DNA of 64,000 nucleotides from Rhodospirillales bacterium (GTDB lineage Bacteria; Pseudomonadota; Alphaproteobacteria; Reyranellales; Reyranellaceae). Both the position numbers and the translations under genes were made by a program. Where the stretch lies: the NCBI GenBank assembly GCA_016699855.1, contig CP064988.1, forward strand, positions 4,306,501 to 4,370,500, in the 5' to 3' direction. The notes beneath the pieces are model-generated. The model did not search any database. It saw only the letters and a list, made by a program, of their open reading frames with translations, and was not told the DNA's origin. Below, in pieces: positions 15,983 through 24,604 of this stretch (position 1 is the first letter of the stretch; each line of letters begins with the position of its first letter).

Positions 15983-16867
15983 ATGACCGCGAGCGCCAGC
16001 AATCCCATCGGCCCGACCTCGCGCGTCTACTTCTCGCAACGCCTGCGCCTGCATTATGTCGACTGGGGCAACCCTTCGGCGCCGCCGCTGCTGCTGGTGC
16101 ATGGTGGGCGCGATCATTGCCGCAACTGGGACTGGGTGGCGGAGCGTCTGCGCAAGGACTGGCACGTCATCGCGCCCGACCTGCGCGGGCATGGCGACAG
16201 CCAGTGGTCGCCGGACGGCAACTACGCGATGTCGGCCTACATCTACGATCTGGCGCAGCTCATCCACCAGCAGAAGCTGGCGCCGGTGACGATCGTGGCG
16301 CATTCGCTGGGCGGCAACATCGCGCTGCGCTACGCCGGCGTGTATCCGGAGAACGTCCGCAAGCTGGTGGCGATCGAGGGGCTGGGACCGTCGCCGAAGA
16401 TGCTGGAGAAGCGCGCCTCGAAGACCATCGACGCGCGCATGACCTCGTGGATCGACGAGGTGCGCGGCCTGTCGGCGCGCCTGCCGCGGCGCTACGCCTC
16501 GATCGAGGAGGCGTTCAAGCGCATGCAGGACGAGAACAAGCATCTCTCGCCGGCGCAGGCGCGGCACCTGACCGAGCAGGGCGTCAGCCAGAACGAGGAC
16601 GGCACCTACAGCTGGAAGTTCGACAACTACGTCCGCGCCTGGACGCCCTACGACATGACGCAGGACGACATCGAGACGCTGTGGAAGCGCATCGCGTGCC
16701 CGACCCTGCTGGTCTACGGCAAGGAGAGCTGGGCGTCGAACCCGCAGGAGGACGGCCGCATCGCGCATTTCAAGACCGCGCGCGTCGTGTCGTTCGAGGG
16801 CGCCGGCCACTGGGTGCACCACGACCGCCTCGACGGCTTCATGGAGGAGCTCGGCCGCTTCCTCTGA
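15983..16867 (+). CDS. alpha/beta hydrolase
   Basis: The 294-residue enzyme has the alpha/beta-hydrolase layout: LLLVHGGRDH oxyanion strand, DLRGHGDS, nucleophile elbow VAHSLGGN (Ser near residue 111), acid in the LLVYGKES region and His in GAGHWVHHDR. A cap segment covers about residues 140-220. It likely cleaves an ester, lactone or C-C bond; the substrate is unclear. The ATG at 15983 gives the shortest sensible N-terminus; ATGs at 15896 and 15938 are also open. It converges with the DapA-like gene across two hairpins. Confidence 0.85.
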   Translation: MTASASNPIGPTSRVYFSQRLRLHYVDWGNPSAPPLLLVHGGRDHCRNWDWVAERLRKDWHVIAPDLRGHGDSQWSPDGNYAMSAYIYDLAQLIHQQKLAPVTIVAHSLGGNIALRYAGVYPENVRKLVAIEGLGPSPKMLEKRASKTIDARMTSWIDEVRGLSARLPRRYASIEEAFKRMQDENKHLSPAQARHLTEQGVSQNEDGTYSWKFDNYVRAWTPYDMTQDDIETLWKRIACPTLLVYGKESWASNPQEDGRIAHFKTARVVSFEGAGHWVHHDRLDGFMEELGRFL

Positions 16868-16968
16868 GGCGGGCGGCGGGCCCGGTGCCCGTCCTCGCCA
16901 TCTTCCCGAGCCCATCCGTCATTCCGACCACATCCGTCATCGCGAGCTGTCCGTCATTCCGACCAAAT

Positions 16969-17048
16969 CCGTCATCCCGAGCGCAGCGAGGGATCTTTCA
17001 GGCGGTCGTGCGATGCCGAAAGATCCCTCGCTGCGCTCGGGATGACGG
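16969..17048. terminator. 30-bp perfect-arm hairpin repeat (family A3) between convergent genes
   Basis: Left arm 16969-16998 and right arm 17019-17048 are exact complements (starting CCGTCATCCCGAGCGCAGCG) with a 20-base loop. Partial copies of CCGTCATTCCGACCA precede it at 16916-16970. Position and stability suggest a bidirectional terminator. Confidence 0.8.
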
Positions 17049-17077
17049 AAAGGGCGATCGCGTACGCCGTCATCTCC

Positions 17078-17109
17078 TCCCTTCTCCCCTGTCTTCAGGG
17101 GAGAAGGGA
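17078..17109. terminator. 14-bp perfect hairpin CCCTTCTCCCC family
   Basis: TCCCTTCTCCCCTG, TCTT loop, CAGGGGAGAAGGGA. It sits 30 bases beyond the DapA-like stop and belongs to the same family as 14061-14086. Confidence 0.7.
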
Positions 17110-17138
17110 GAACACGTCGATGATCGGGGATCGCGGCG

Positions 17139-18059
17139 TCACCAGCGGTCGGCGTCGATTCCCAGCGGGCCGAGGCGCTCGGCGAAGCGGCGGGCGCATT
17201 CGAGGCCGAACGGCGTCGGCGCCAGCGCCGGCTCGCGGTCGTTGACCTCGCCCAGGCCGAGCCGCCACGACGCGATGCGCTTGCCGTAGCACAGCAGCGT
17301 GTCGATCGACTGCATCGAGAAGACGATGCCCGGCAGGATGTCGGCGTAGAGCTGGTGGGCGATGTCCTCGTTCTCGGCGTCGACGGTCCGCATCAGGCCG
17401 AAGATGCGGACCTGGCGGTCGAAGAAATCGGGCGCGGGGATCATGCCGGCGCAGCCCGCCCGCAGGTTGTCCATCACCTCCAGCCCGCCGCGGCCGTTGA
17501 ACACCGCCAGCGCGCCGTCGGTCTCGTCGATCAGCCGCTTGACGGCGAGCGCCGGCGCCTCGGCCTTCACGATCGAGAAATTGGGGTGGTTGCGGTGCAG
17601 GCCCTTCAGCGACTCGTTGGTCAGACCGATGCCGAGATACTCCGGCGCGTTCTGGATCGCGACCGGCACCTCGCAGGCGTCGGCCACCGCGCCGAACAGA
17701 CGGGCCAGCGCCAGTTCCTCGATCGACGTGTCGCGCGGCGGTTGCAGGATCACCCAGGCGGCGCCGGCGTCGACGGCGAAGCGCGCCATCGCGATCTGCT
17801 CGTCCGACGTGTCGCCCGTCACGGTCACCGCGAAGGGCCGGCGGCCGTCGAGATCCTCGGCCGTCCACGCCACCAGCGTCCGGCGCTCGGCCTCCGTGAG
17901 CTTGGCGGCCTCCGTCGCGAGGCCGAGCACGGCGACGCCGTTGGCCTCCTCCTTGACGCACATCTCGACCTGGCGGCGCATCGACGCGCGGTCGAGCCCG
18001 CCATCGGCGCCGAAGAACGCGTAGAGCATCGGCCAGATGCCCACCGGGTTGATCGTCAT
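17139..18059 (-). CDS. dihydrodipicolinate synthase/N-acetylneuraminate lyase-family protein
   Basis: The 306-residue product has the class I aldolase barrel of the DapA/NanA family. Schiff-base Lys is Lys165 in FSIVKAEAPA; Tyr141 in IQNAPEYLGIGL takes the place of the usual YNxPxxTG Tyr. The GLATEAAKLTEAERR segment replaces the classic GTTGE loop with LATEA. It should catalyse a pyruvate-dependent aldol cleavage or dehydration of a sugar acid or keto acid; it is unlikely to be the housekeeping DapA. It overlaps no neighbour but starts only 55 bp after the amidase stop at 18115, so the two are probably one operon. Confidence 0.88.
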   Translation of the reverse strand: MTINPVGIWPMLYAFFGADGGLDRASMRRQVEMCVKEEANGVAVLGLATEAAKLTEAERRTLVAWTAEDLDGRRPFAVTVTGDTSDEQIAMARFAVDAGAAWVILQPPRDTSIEELALARLFGAVADACEVPVAIQNAPEYLGIGLTNESLKGLHRNHPNFSIVKAEAPALAVKRLIDETDGALAVFNGRGGLEVMDNLRAGCAGMIPAPDFFDRQVRIFGLMRTVDAENEDIAHQLYADILPGIVFSMQSIDTLLCYGKRIASWRLGLGEVNDREPALAPTPFGLECARRFAERLGPLGIDADRW

Positions 18060-18114
18060 GAGGTCGCCTGCGCTGGTTGCGTCGCGCGCAGGATCGAATC
18101 GCGCGGCCGCGGCG

Positions 18115-19572
18115 TCAAGCGGCGTAGGCCGGTGGCGGCTCGAAAGCGTGGTACTCGCGCTCCAGTAGCCGGGCGAAGTGGATGCAGGTGCGGTCGGCGT
18201 ATTGCGGTCCGATGATCTGCACCCCGACCGGCAGGCCCGACGGCGTCAGGCCGATCGGGGCGACTGTCCCCGGTAGCGACACGACGCCGTTGAGGCCGGC
18301 CCAGAAGAGCTGGTCCGTCGTCGGCACCCGCCTTCCGTCCACCTCGATCGTGCGGTCGTGGCGCTCGCCGGCCTGGTCGTGCGGGAAGGCGGCGGAGGCC
18401 GCGACCGGGCACAGCAGCAGGTCGTAGTCGCGGAAGAACTCGGCGAATTCCAGCCGCAGCTGATGGCGGCGCTCGTTGGCGGCCAGCCAGTCGCGGTGGC
18501 TGAGCACGTTGGCGCGGGTCATGCGGGCGTAGTAGCTCTCGTCGCCCGGCGCGAGGCGGCGCGCCTGCTCCTGCGCGGCCACGAAGGCGGCGTCGGACTG
18601 CCGGCCGGACGTCGCCGAGCGCAGCAGCTTGACGTAGAGCGCGTGCAGCTCGGACGTGTCGATGTCCGGCCGGGCCTTGTCGCTCAGCTTGACCTTGGCG
18701 CGGCCGAGAAACGCCGCGAGCCGGTGGAGCAGGGTCTTGACCTCGGAATCGACCGCCGAGTTCGGGTCGTCGTACATGATGGCGACGCGGAACTCGCGCA
18801 GCGTCCGCTTCGCCGGCTTCGGCAGCCGCAGCACCCAGCCGGCGCCGTCGACGTCGTCCGGTCCGGCCATGGCGTCGAGCGCGATCTCGAGGTCGTCGGC
18901 GCCGCGCGCCAGCGGGCCGATGACCGAGATGTCGCCCTGGGCGACGCGGCCCGGCAGGGCGTGGCCGCGCGGGCTGACGACGCCCCAGGTCGGCTTGTGG
19001 CCGTACACGCCGCAGTAGTGCGCGGGGTTGCGGATCGAGGCGCCGATGTCGCTGCCCGCCTCGATGCCGGTCAGGCCGGCGGCGAGCGCCGCGGCCGAGC
19101 CGCCCGACGAGCCGCCGGGCGAGCGCGCGAGGTCCCACGGGTTGTTGGTGGTGCCGTAGATCGCGTTGTAGCTCTGCCAGTCGGCCAGCATCAGCGGCAC
19201 GTTGGTCTTGCCGAACAGGGTGACGCCGGCGGCCTTCAACCGCGTCACCGACAGCGCGTCGCGCTTGGCGATATTGTCGCGCAGCGCCGGATCGCCCCAG
19301 GTCGTCGGCATCCCGGCGACGTCGTAGCTCTCCTTGATCGTCATCGGCACGCCGTGCAGCGGTCCCCAGACCTCGCCCTTGGCCAGCGCGCGGTCGGCGG
19401 CGCGGGCGCGCCTGCGGGCGCCGGCCACGTCCAGGACGATGACGGCGTTGAGGCCCGGATTGTGGCGCTCGATCCGCGCGAGGTAGAGGTCGAGCAGCTC
19501 TAGGCAGCCCACCTTGCGCGCGCGGATCGCGGCGGCGAGCTGCTTGGCGGTGCGGAACGGCAGATCGGTCAT
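18115..19572 (-). CDS. amidase signature family protein
   Basis: A full-length 485-residue amidase: Lys in GVPMTIKESYDVAG, the SPGGSSGGSAAALAAG loop with the cis-Ser, and the nucleophile in GSDIGASIRNPAHYCG. TPSGLPVGVQIIGPQYADRT is the C-terminal signature. The enzyme would hydrolyse an amide in the cytoplasm. The neighbouring DapA-like lyase gene suggests a short catabolic operon, perhaps for an N-acylated or amide-containing acid, but this is inference. Bases 19573-19634, between this start and phnY, show no clear promoter. Confidence 0.9.
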   Translation of the reverse strand: MTDLPFRTAKQLAAAIRARKVGCLELLDLYLARIERHNPGLNAVIVLDVAGARRRARAADRALAKGEVWGPLHGVPMTIKESYDVAGMPTTWGDPALRDNIAKRDALSVTRLKAAGVTLFGKTNVPLMLADWQSYNAIYGTTNNPWDLARSPGGSSGGSAAALAAGLTGIEAGSDIGASIRNPAHYCGVYGHKPTWGVVSPRGHALPGRVAQGDISVIGPLARGADDLEIALDAMAGPDDVDGAGWVLRLPKPAKRTLREFRVAIMYDDPNSAVDSEVKTLLHRLAAFLGRAKVKLSDKARPDIDTSELHALYVKLLRSATSGRQSDAAFVAAQEQARRLAPGDESYYARMTRANVLSHRDWLAANERRHQLRLEFAEFFRDYDLLLCPVAASAAFPHDQAGERHDRTIEVDGRRVPTTDQLFWAGLNGVVSLPGTVAPIGLTPSGLPVGVQIIGPQYADRTCIHFARLLEREYHAFEPPPAYAA

Positions 19573-19634
19573 CGGCGCTTCCCCTGGTGGCGGGGAAGCG
19601 TAGCGGCGCGGGGACGCGCGGTCGAGCGGCGCGC

Positions 19635-21089
19635 TCAGACCGTCCAGGGCAGCGAGTAGGTCTTCACGTTGGTGAAGCTCTTCATCGCCTCCAGCACGCC
19701 TTCCTTGTAGCCGAGGCCGGAATCCTTGATGCCGCCGAACGGCGACATCTCGATCCGGTAGCCGGGCACCTCCCAGACGTTGACGGTGCCGACCTGCAGC
19801 TCGTTCACGAAGCGGGTGACGTGGTCGAGGCGGTTGGTGCAGACGCCCGACGACAGGCCGTAGGCGGTCGAGTTCGACACCCGGATCGCGTCGTCGATGT
19901 CCTTGACCCGGATCATCGGGATCGCCGGGCCGAACGTCTCCTCGCGCACCAGCTCGCAGTCGAACGGCACGTGGTCGACCACCGTCGGCGGGAACAGCGC
20001 GCCGCGCCGGTCGTTGCCGTGCAGCAGCGTGGCGCCGCGCGCGACCGCGTCATTCACGCGGTTCTGGAACAGGATCGCGGAGCGCTCGTTGATCACCGTG
20101 CCGACGTCGGTGGCGGGATCCATCGGGTCGCCGGCCTTGAGCTTGCGCGCCTTCTCGGTGACGAGGGCCGCGAAATCGTCGGCGACCCGCTCGATCACGA
20201 GGATGCGCTTGACGGCGGTGCAGCGCTGGCCGGAGTTCTTGGTGGCGCCCTGGACCGCCAGCTCGGCGGCTTTCTCGAGGTCGGCGTCGTCCATGACGAT
20301 CAGCGGATCGTTGCCGCCCAGCTCGAGCACCAGACGCTTGTAGCCGGCGGTGGCCGCGATGTGCTTGCCGACGCGCACCGAGCCGGTGAACGTCACGAGG
20401 TCGGCGCGGGGGTCCACGATCATGGCGTCGCCGATGTCGGCGGGCGAGCCGGTGACGACCGACAGCATCTCCGGCGGCAGGCCGGCCTCGTAGAGGACTT
20501 CCGCCAGCAGCAGCGCCGTCAGCGGCGTCTGCTCGGTCGGCTTGAGCACGACGCAGTTGTTGGTGGCGATGGCCGGCGCCAGCTTGTGCGCGACCATGTT
20601 GAGGGGATGGTTGAACGGGGTGATGGCGCTGATCGCGTTGAGCGGCTGGCGCATCGTGAAGATCTTGCGCGCCTTGCCGTGCGGCGTGAGATCGCAGGAG
20701 AAGACCTCGGAATCGTCGCGGATGCAGAGCTGGCCGGCGAGGCTGAAGACGTCGAAGGCGCGGCCGACCTCGTAGAGCGAATCCTTGAGGCACAGCCCGC
20801 TCTCGGCCGTGATCAGCCGCGCGATCTCGTCCTTGCGCGCCACCAGCTTCTCGGCCGTGGTCAGCAGGATCCTCTGCCGCTCGTAGCGGGTCAGCTTCGG
20901 CTTGAAGTCCCACGCGATCTGGAAGGCGCGGGCGACGATCTCCGGCGTGGCGCGCGGCACGGTGCCGACCACCGATCCGTCCCACGGATTGAGCACCTCC
21001 AGCGGATTGCCGGTGTCCAGCCGCTCGCCGGCGATGCGCATGGCCTCGCGCCGCGGCGGAGCGGCGTCGATCCGGCTCTGGACGTTCAT
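19635..21089 (-). CDS. phnY: phosphonoacetaldehyde dehydrogenase
   Basis: The 484-residue protein is an aldehyde dehydrogenase with Glu256 in VLELGGNDP and catalytic Cys290 in NSGQRCTAV. That Cys position is close to the known PhnY nucleophile (Cys291 in Sinorhizobium meliloti). PhnY oxidises phosphonoacetaldehyde to phosphonoacetate with NAD. The assignment rests mainly on context: it lies downstream of phnW and phnA in the order W-A-Y, and its ATG overlaps the phnA stop by four bases (ATGA, 21086-21089), a sign of translational coupling. The start MNVQSR is the first one after the phnA frame closes. A very similar glyceraldehyde-type dehydrogenase cannot be ruled out from sequence alone. 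Confidence 0.88.
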   Translation of the reverse strand: MNVQSRIDAAPPRREAMRIAGERLDTGNPLEVLNPWDGSVVGTVPRATPEIVARAFQIAWDFKPKLTRYERQRILLTTAEKLVARKDEIARLITAESGLCLKDSLYEVGRAFDVFSLAGQLCIRDDSEVFSCDLTPHGKARKIFTMRQPLNAISAITPFNHPLNMVAHKLAPAIATNNCVVLKPTEQTPLTALLLAEVLYEAGLPPEMLSVVTGSPADIGDAMIVDPRADLVTFTGSVRVGKHIAATAGYKRLVLELGGNDPLIVMDDADLEKAAELAVQGATKNSGQRCTAVKRILVIERVADDFAALVTEKARKLKAGDPMDPATDVGTVINERSAILFQNRVNDAVARGATLLHGNDRRGALFPPTVVDHVPFDCELVREETFGPAIPMIRVKDIDDAIRVSNSTAYGLSSGVCTNRLDHVTRFVNELQVGTVNVWEVPGYRIEMSPFGGIKDSGLGYKEGVLEAMKSFTNVKTYSLPWTV

Positions 21090-22373
21090 GGCGCGCTCCC
21101 GGCTGGTGCGACGAGGTTGAGGGCGAGGTCGAAGGCGTCGAAGTTGCGCCACCGCCGCCCGGTGTGCGCCTCGGCCAGCGGCAGGTTGCAGATCAGCGGC
21201 ACCTTCTGCTCCGACACGCCGCCGTGGCTGCGCAGCGGCTCGGTCAGGCCGGAGAGGTCGTGGCGCGCGGCGCTGGTGCCCAGCACGATGTGGCGCGTCG
21301 AGACGACGACGATGTCGCCCAGCCGGTCGGCCGGCAGCTCGAAACGGGCGCAGGCCTCCTCGCGGGTCAGCGCCGCCTCGATCCCCGGCGTCGCGGCCAG
21401 CCGCGCGATCACGCCGGCGCGGTCGGCGCCCTTGGGCAGGTAGACGACCGCGAACGAGCCCAGCGCGCCGTGGTGCACGACGTAGGGGTCGGTGATCGGC
21501 AGGATGACCCGCGCCGCGGCGGCGCCGAGCCACGTATCCAGCAGGTCCTGGAGGTAGACCACGTCGGGCTGGAGCGTGGCCGGATCGTGCTTGGCGTTCA
21601 TGCCGTGGTCGGCGGTGACCACGATCGCGCAGCCCATCGCGTCGAGCCGCGCCAGGTAGCCGTCCATCATGGCGTAGAAGGCGTTGGCGACGGGCGTGCC
21701 GGGCGCGTGCTTGTGCTGGATGTAGTCGGTGGTCGACAGATACATGATCTCCGGCCGGTCGCGCTCCATCAGGCGCACCCCCGCGGCGAACACGAACTCC
21801 GACAGGCCGGCGCTGTAGACGTCCGGCACCGCCATGCCGACCAGCGCGTTGACGCCCTCGACGCCGTTGTCGGCCAGGGTCGCCTTGTCGGATTTCTCCG
21901 ACGAGAAGGCGCAGGCCTTGCCCGGCCCGAGCGCGAGGCCCTTGCCGAGCAGGCCGCGCAGCTTGTCCTTGGCGGTGACGACGGCGATCCGCAGGCCGGC
22001 GCGCTGGAACGCCGGGAACAGCGTCTCCACCCGCAGGAATTTGGGATCGTTCATCATCACCTCCTCGCCGGTGTCCGGATCGAGGAAGTAGTTGCCGGCG
22101 ATGCCGTGCACGGCCGGCGGCCGGCCGGTGACGATCGACAGGTTGTTGGGGTTGGTGAAGCTCGGCACGACGCAGTCCGCCAGCAGGTTCGCGCCCTGGC
22201 GCTGGACGCGGGCGAACCACGGCGCCACGCCGGCGGCCACGGCGGCCTCGATGTAGCCGGGCTCCGGAGCCGTCGACGCAGACCACGACGACCGGCCGCG
22301 TCGGCCGGCGGTAGGCGCGGCCGTTGACGGCGATCGTGTCGGCGGGGGGCGGTTGCAGCGCGTCGGGGCTCAT
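21086..22373 (-). pseudogene. phnA: phosphonoacetate hydrolase, frameshifted near codon 36
   Basis: Two frames together encode a PhnA of about 429 residues. The first frame, from the ATG at 22373, gives IAVNGRAYRRP and VVVVCVDGS with the zinc ligand Asp34. It then leaves register: one extra G at about 22264-22265 (or a two-base loss) separates it from EPGYIEAAVAAGVAPWF in the second frame. That frame continues with SFTNPNNLS (nucleophile Thr73), TTDYIQHKHAPG, VTADHGMNAKHD and the final SHGGVSEQK zinc His. Asp34 and Thr73 are both five residues beyond Asp29 and Thr68 of the S. meliloti enzyme. PhnA splits phosphonoacetate to acetate and phosphate. As written, neither fragment has all active-site residues, so the gene is inactive or the sequence has an error here. 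Confidence 0.85.
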
Positions 22374-22389
22374 GGCGTGCCTCGCTGGG

Positions 22390-23556
22390 TCAGGCGGCTT
22401 TGGCGGCGGCGGCGGGCGCGCCGGAGGCGACGCCCATCTCCGACAGGATCTCGCGCACGGCGGCGACGGCGCCGCGCATGTGCGTCTCGTCGAGCCGGCC
22501 GATGCAACCCATGCGGAAACTGTCGGCCACCGTCAGCTTGCCGGGGTAGATCACGTAGCCGCGGTCCTTCAGCCGGTCGTAGAAGTCCTGGAACACGAAC
22601 TTCGGATCGCCGGGCATGTGGAACGTCACGATGATCGGCGCCTGCAGCGCGTCGGGCAGCAGCGTGCGGAAGCCCAGCGCGCGCATGCCGTCGACCAGGA
22701 CCCGGCAGTTGCGGGCGTAGCGGCCGCCGCGGCCGGCGACGCCGCCCTCGGCGGCGTGCTCCTCGATCGCCTTGCCCAACGCGACGATGACGTGGATCGG
22801 CGGCGTGAAGCGGTACTGGCTGGTGCGCTCGAGACTGGTCCACTGGTCGTGCAGGTCGAGCACCACGGTGGTGGCGTTGCCTGCGCACTGCGCCAGCGCC
22901 TCGGTCCGGCAGACGACGAAGCCGAGGCCGGGCACGCCCTCCAGGCATTTGTTGCTCGAGGCGGCTAGCGCGTCGAACCGGATGGCGCGGGCGTCGACCT
23001 CCAGCGCGCCGAACGCGCTCATCGAATCGATCAGCAGCCGGCGGCCGTGGCGCGCGACGATGGCGGCGACCTCGGCGATCGGGTTGAGCACGCCGCTGGT
23101 GGTCTCGCAGTGGACGACGAAGACGTGGGTGATGGCGGGATCGGCCGCCAGCGCCGTGTCGAGACGGTGGCGGTCGACCGGCGTGTCCTCGGCGGTCTCG
23201 TGGACCTCGAACGCCCGGCCCGCGGTCCTGGCGATGCGCGCCGCGCGGTGGCCGTAGGCGCCGTTGACCAGCAGCAGCACCTTGCCGTCCCGGGGCACGA
23301 AGGTCGTGATCATCGCCTCGACCGCGAAGGTGCCGCTGCCCTGCATCGGCACCGTGGCGTGGGTGCCCGCGCCGCCGGCCATCTCGACGATGCTGTCCAT
23401 CACCATGCGGTTGATGGCGATGAAGGCGGCGTCGCGCGAGCCCCAGTCGTGGACCATCGCCTCCTTGACGGCGCGCGAGGTGGTCAGCGGGCCGGGCGTG
23501 AACAGCAGCGGATCGCCGGTCTCGGAGATGGCGACGTTGGGGCGCTGTGGCGTCAT
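22390..23556 (-). CDS. phnW: 2-aminoethylphosphonate-pyruvate transaminase
   Basis: From the ATG at 23556 (MTPQRPNVAISETGDPLLFT) the product has 388 residues. It is a class V aminotransferase with TPGPLTTS, the PLP-binding Asp in LLIDSMSAFGAL and Schiff-base Lys203 in SSNKCLEGVPG. PhnW transfers the amino group of 2-aminoethylphosphonate to pyruvate, giving phosphonoacetaldehyde and alanine. The phnA start lies 16 bases past its stop and phnY overlaps phnA, so W, A and Y form one operon. It is divergent from the LysR gene. A plain alanine-glyoxylate type enzyme is the main alternative, but the gene context favours PhnW. Confidence 0.92.
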   Translation of the reverse strand: MTPQRPNVAISETGDPLLFTPGPLTTSRAVKEAMVHDWGSRDAAFIAINRMVMDSIVEMAGGAGTHATVPMQGSGTFAVEAMITTFVPRDGKVLLLVNGAYGHRAARIARTAGRAFEVHETAEDTPVDRHRLDTALAADPAITHVFVVHCETTSGVLNPIAEVAAIVARHGRRLLIDSMSAFGALEVDARAIRFDALAASSNKCLEGVPGLGFVVCRTEALAQCAGNATTVVLDLHDQWTSLERTSQYRFTPPIHVIVALGKAIEEHAAEGGVAGRGGRYARNCRVLVDGMRALGFRTLLPDALQAPIIVTFHMPGDPKFVFQDFYDRLKDRGYVIYPGKLTVADSFRMGCIGRLDETHMRGAVAAVREILSEMGVASGAPAAAAKAA

Positions 23557-23653
23557 GGCGGGATCCGTTCGGTGGCGGCGACGGCGCATCGTCGCCTCGA
23601 CCCATCCATACGTCCAATATATAATACTTATATGTAATATTGGAAAAAACGAT
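23557..23653. promoter_or_regulatory. phnW/LysR divergent promoter with imperfect palindrome
   Basis: CCAATAT and ATATTGG (in about 23613-23642) bracket the AT-rich core ATAATACTTATATGTA. This is a plausible LysR-type binding site and overlaps where the promoters of both genes must lie. Confidence 0.55.
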
Positions 23654-24553
23654 ATGACACCGAGCCAGATCAGGGCCTTCCACCTCGTCGCCCGCGAGGG
23701 CGGGTTCACCGGCGCCGCCCGCGCCGCGAACATCAGCCAGCCGACGCTGTCGGGGCAGGTGAAGGCGCTGGAGACGGCCTACGGGGTGCGGCTGTTCGAG
23801 CGCCGCGGCCGCCAGACGCGGCCGACCGAGCTGGGCCGCCGCCTGTTCGACGTCACCGTGCGCCTGTTCGCCGCCGGTGACGAGGCCGAGGCGCTGCTGA
23901 GCGGGTCCGCCGCCGCCGAGCCCGCGCATCTGCGGATCGGCGCCGACAGCGCCTACCATGTGATGCCGGTGCTGGCGGAGCTGCGCCGCCGGCAGGCCGG
24001 CCTGACGTTCGGCCTGCGGATCGGCAACTCGACCGAGGTGATGCGCGAGATCCTCGCGCGCGAGGTCGATGTCGGCGTCATGGCGCGGCCGACCTCCGAT
24101 CCGCGGGTCCACGCCGTGCAGGTCCGCCGCGACCGGCTGGTGCTGTTCGTCGCGGCCGGGCATCCGTGGTGGCGGCGGCGGACGCTGCGCCTGGCCGAGC
24201 TGGCCGGCCGCGATCTGGTGCTGCGCGAGCGCGGCTCGATCACGCGCGAGACCTTCGAGCGGGCGCTGGCGGAGGCGGGCGTGCGGCCCGGCGCGCTGGT
24301 CGAGGTCGAGACGCGCGAAGGCGTGCGCGAGGCCGTCGCGGCGGGGTTCGGCGTCGGCGTGGTGTTCGACAGCGAGTTCGGCGTCGACGCACGGTTCCAG
24401 GCGCTGCGCGTCGCCGACACCGATCTGGCGGTCGGCGAGTTCGCGGTCTGCCTGCGCGACCGCCGCTCGATCGCCCCGATCCGGGCGTTCCTCGAGATCG
24501 CCGCGGCGCTGGCCGCGCCGCGGACGCCGGCGCGCGGCGTAACCAAATTGTAA
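23654..24553 (+). CDS. LysR-type regulator of the phn operon
   Basis: The 299-residue protein begins with the LysR winged helix: MTPSQIRAFHLVAREGGFTG, ISQPTLSGQVKALE, LFERRGR. The rest is the two-lobed effector-binding domain with a plausible ligand pocket. LysR proteins typically control the divergent operon in response to a pathway compound, here perhaps 2-aminoethylphosphonate or phosphonoacetaldehyde. The start at 23654 follows AAAAAACGAT; upstream frames extend but enter the divergent promoter. The last residues reach to the Na/Pi cotransporter promoter. Confidence 0.88.
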   Translation: MTPSQIRAFHLVAREGGFTGAARAANISQPTLSGQVKALETAYGVRLFERRGRQTRPTELGRRLFDVTVRLFAAGDEAEALLSGSAAAEPAHLRIGADSAYHVMPVLAELRRRQAGLTFGLRIGNSTEVMREILAREVDVGVMARPTSDPRVHAVQVRRDRLVLFVAAGHPWWRRRTLRLAELAGRDLVLRERGSITRETFERALAEAGVRPGALVEVETREGVREAVAAGFGVGVVFDSEFGVDARFQALRVADTDLAVGEFAVCLRDRRSIAPIRAFLEIAAALAAPRTPARGVTKL

Positions 24554-24604
24554 CAATCCGGCCGCGGGCGTAGTCTGTCCGCGAACGACGCGCAGGGTCC
24601 CCCG

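Noticed and set aside
19635..22373. Apparent 912-residue fusion of a PhnA start with PhnY
   Set aside because: The fusion arises only because the frameshifted phnA start happens to stay open through to phnY. The middle has no homology-like content, and phnY has its own coupled ATG.
24547..24557. ATTGTAACAAT palindrome before the Na/Pi gene
   Set aside because: Only 11 bp, overlaps the LysR stop region, and does not match a known Pho box; chance or weak site.
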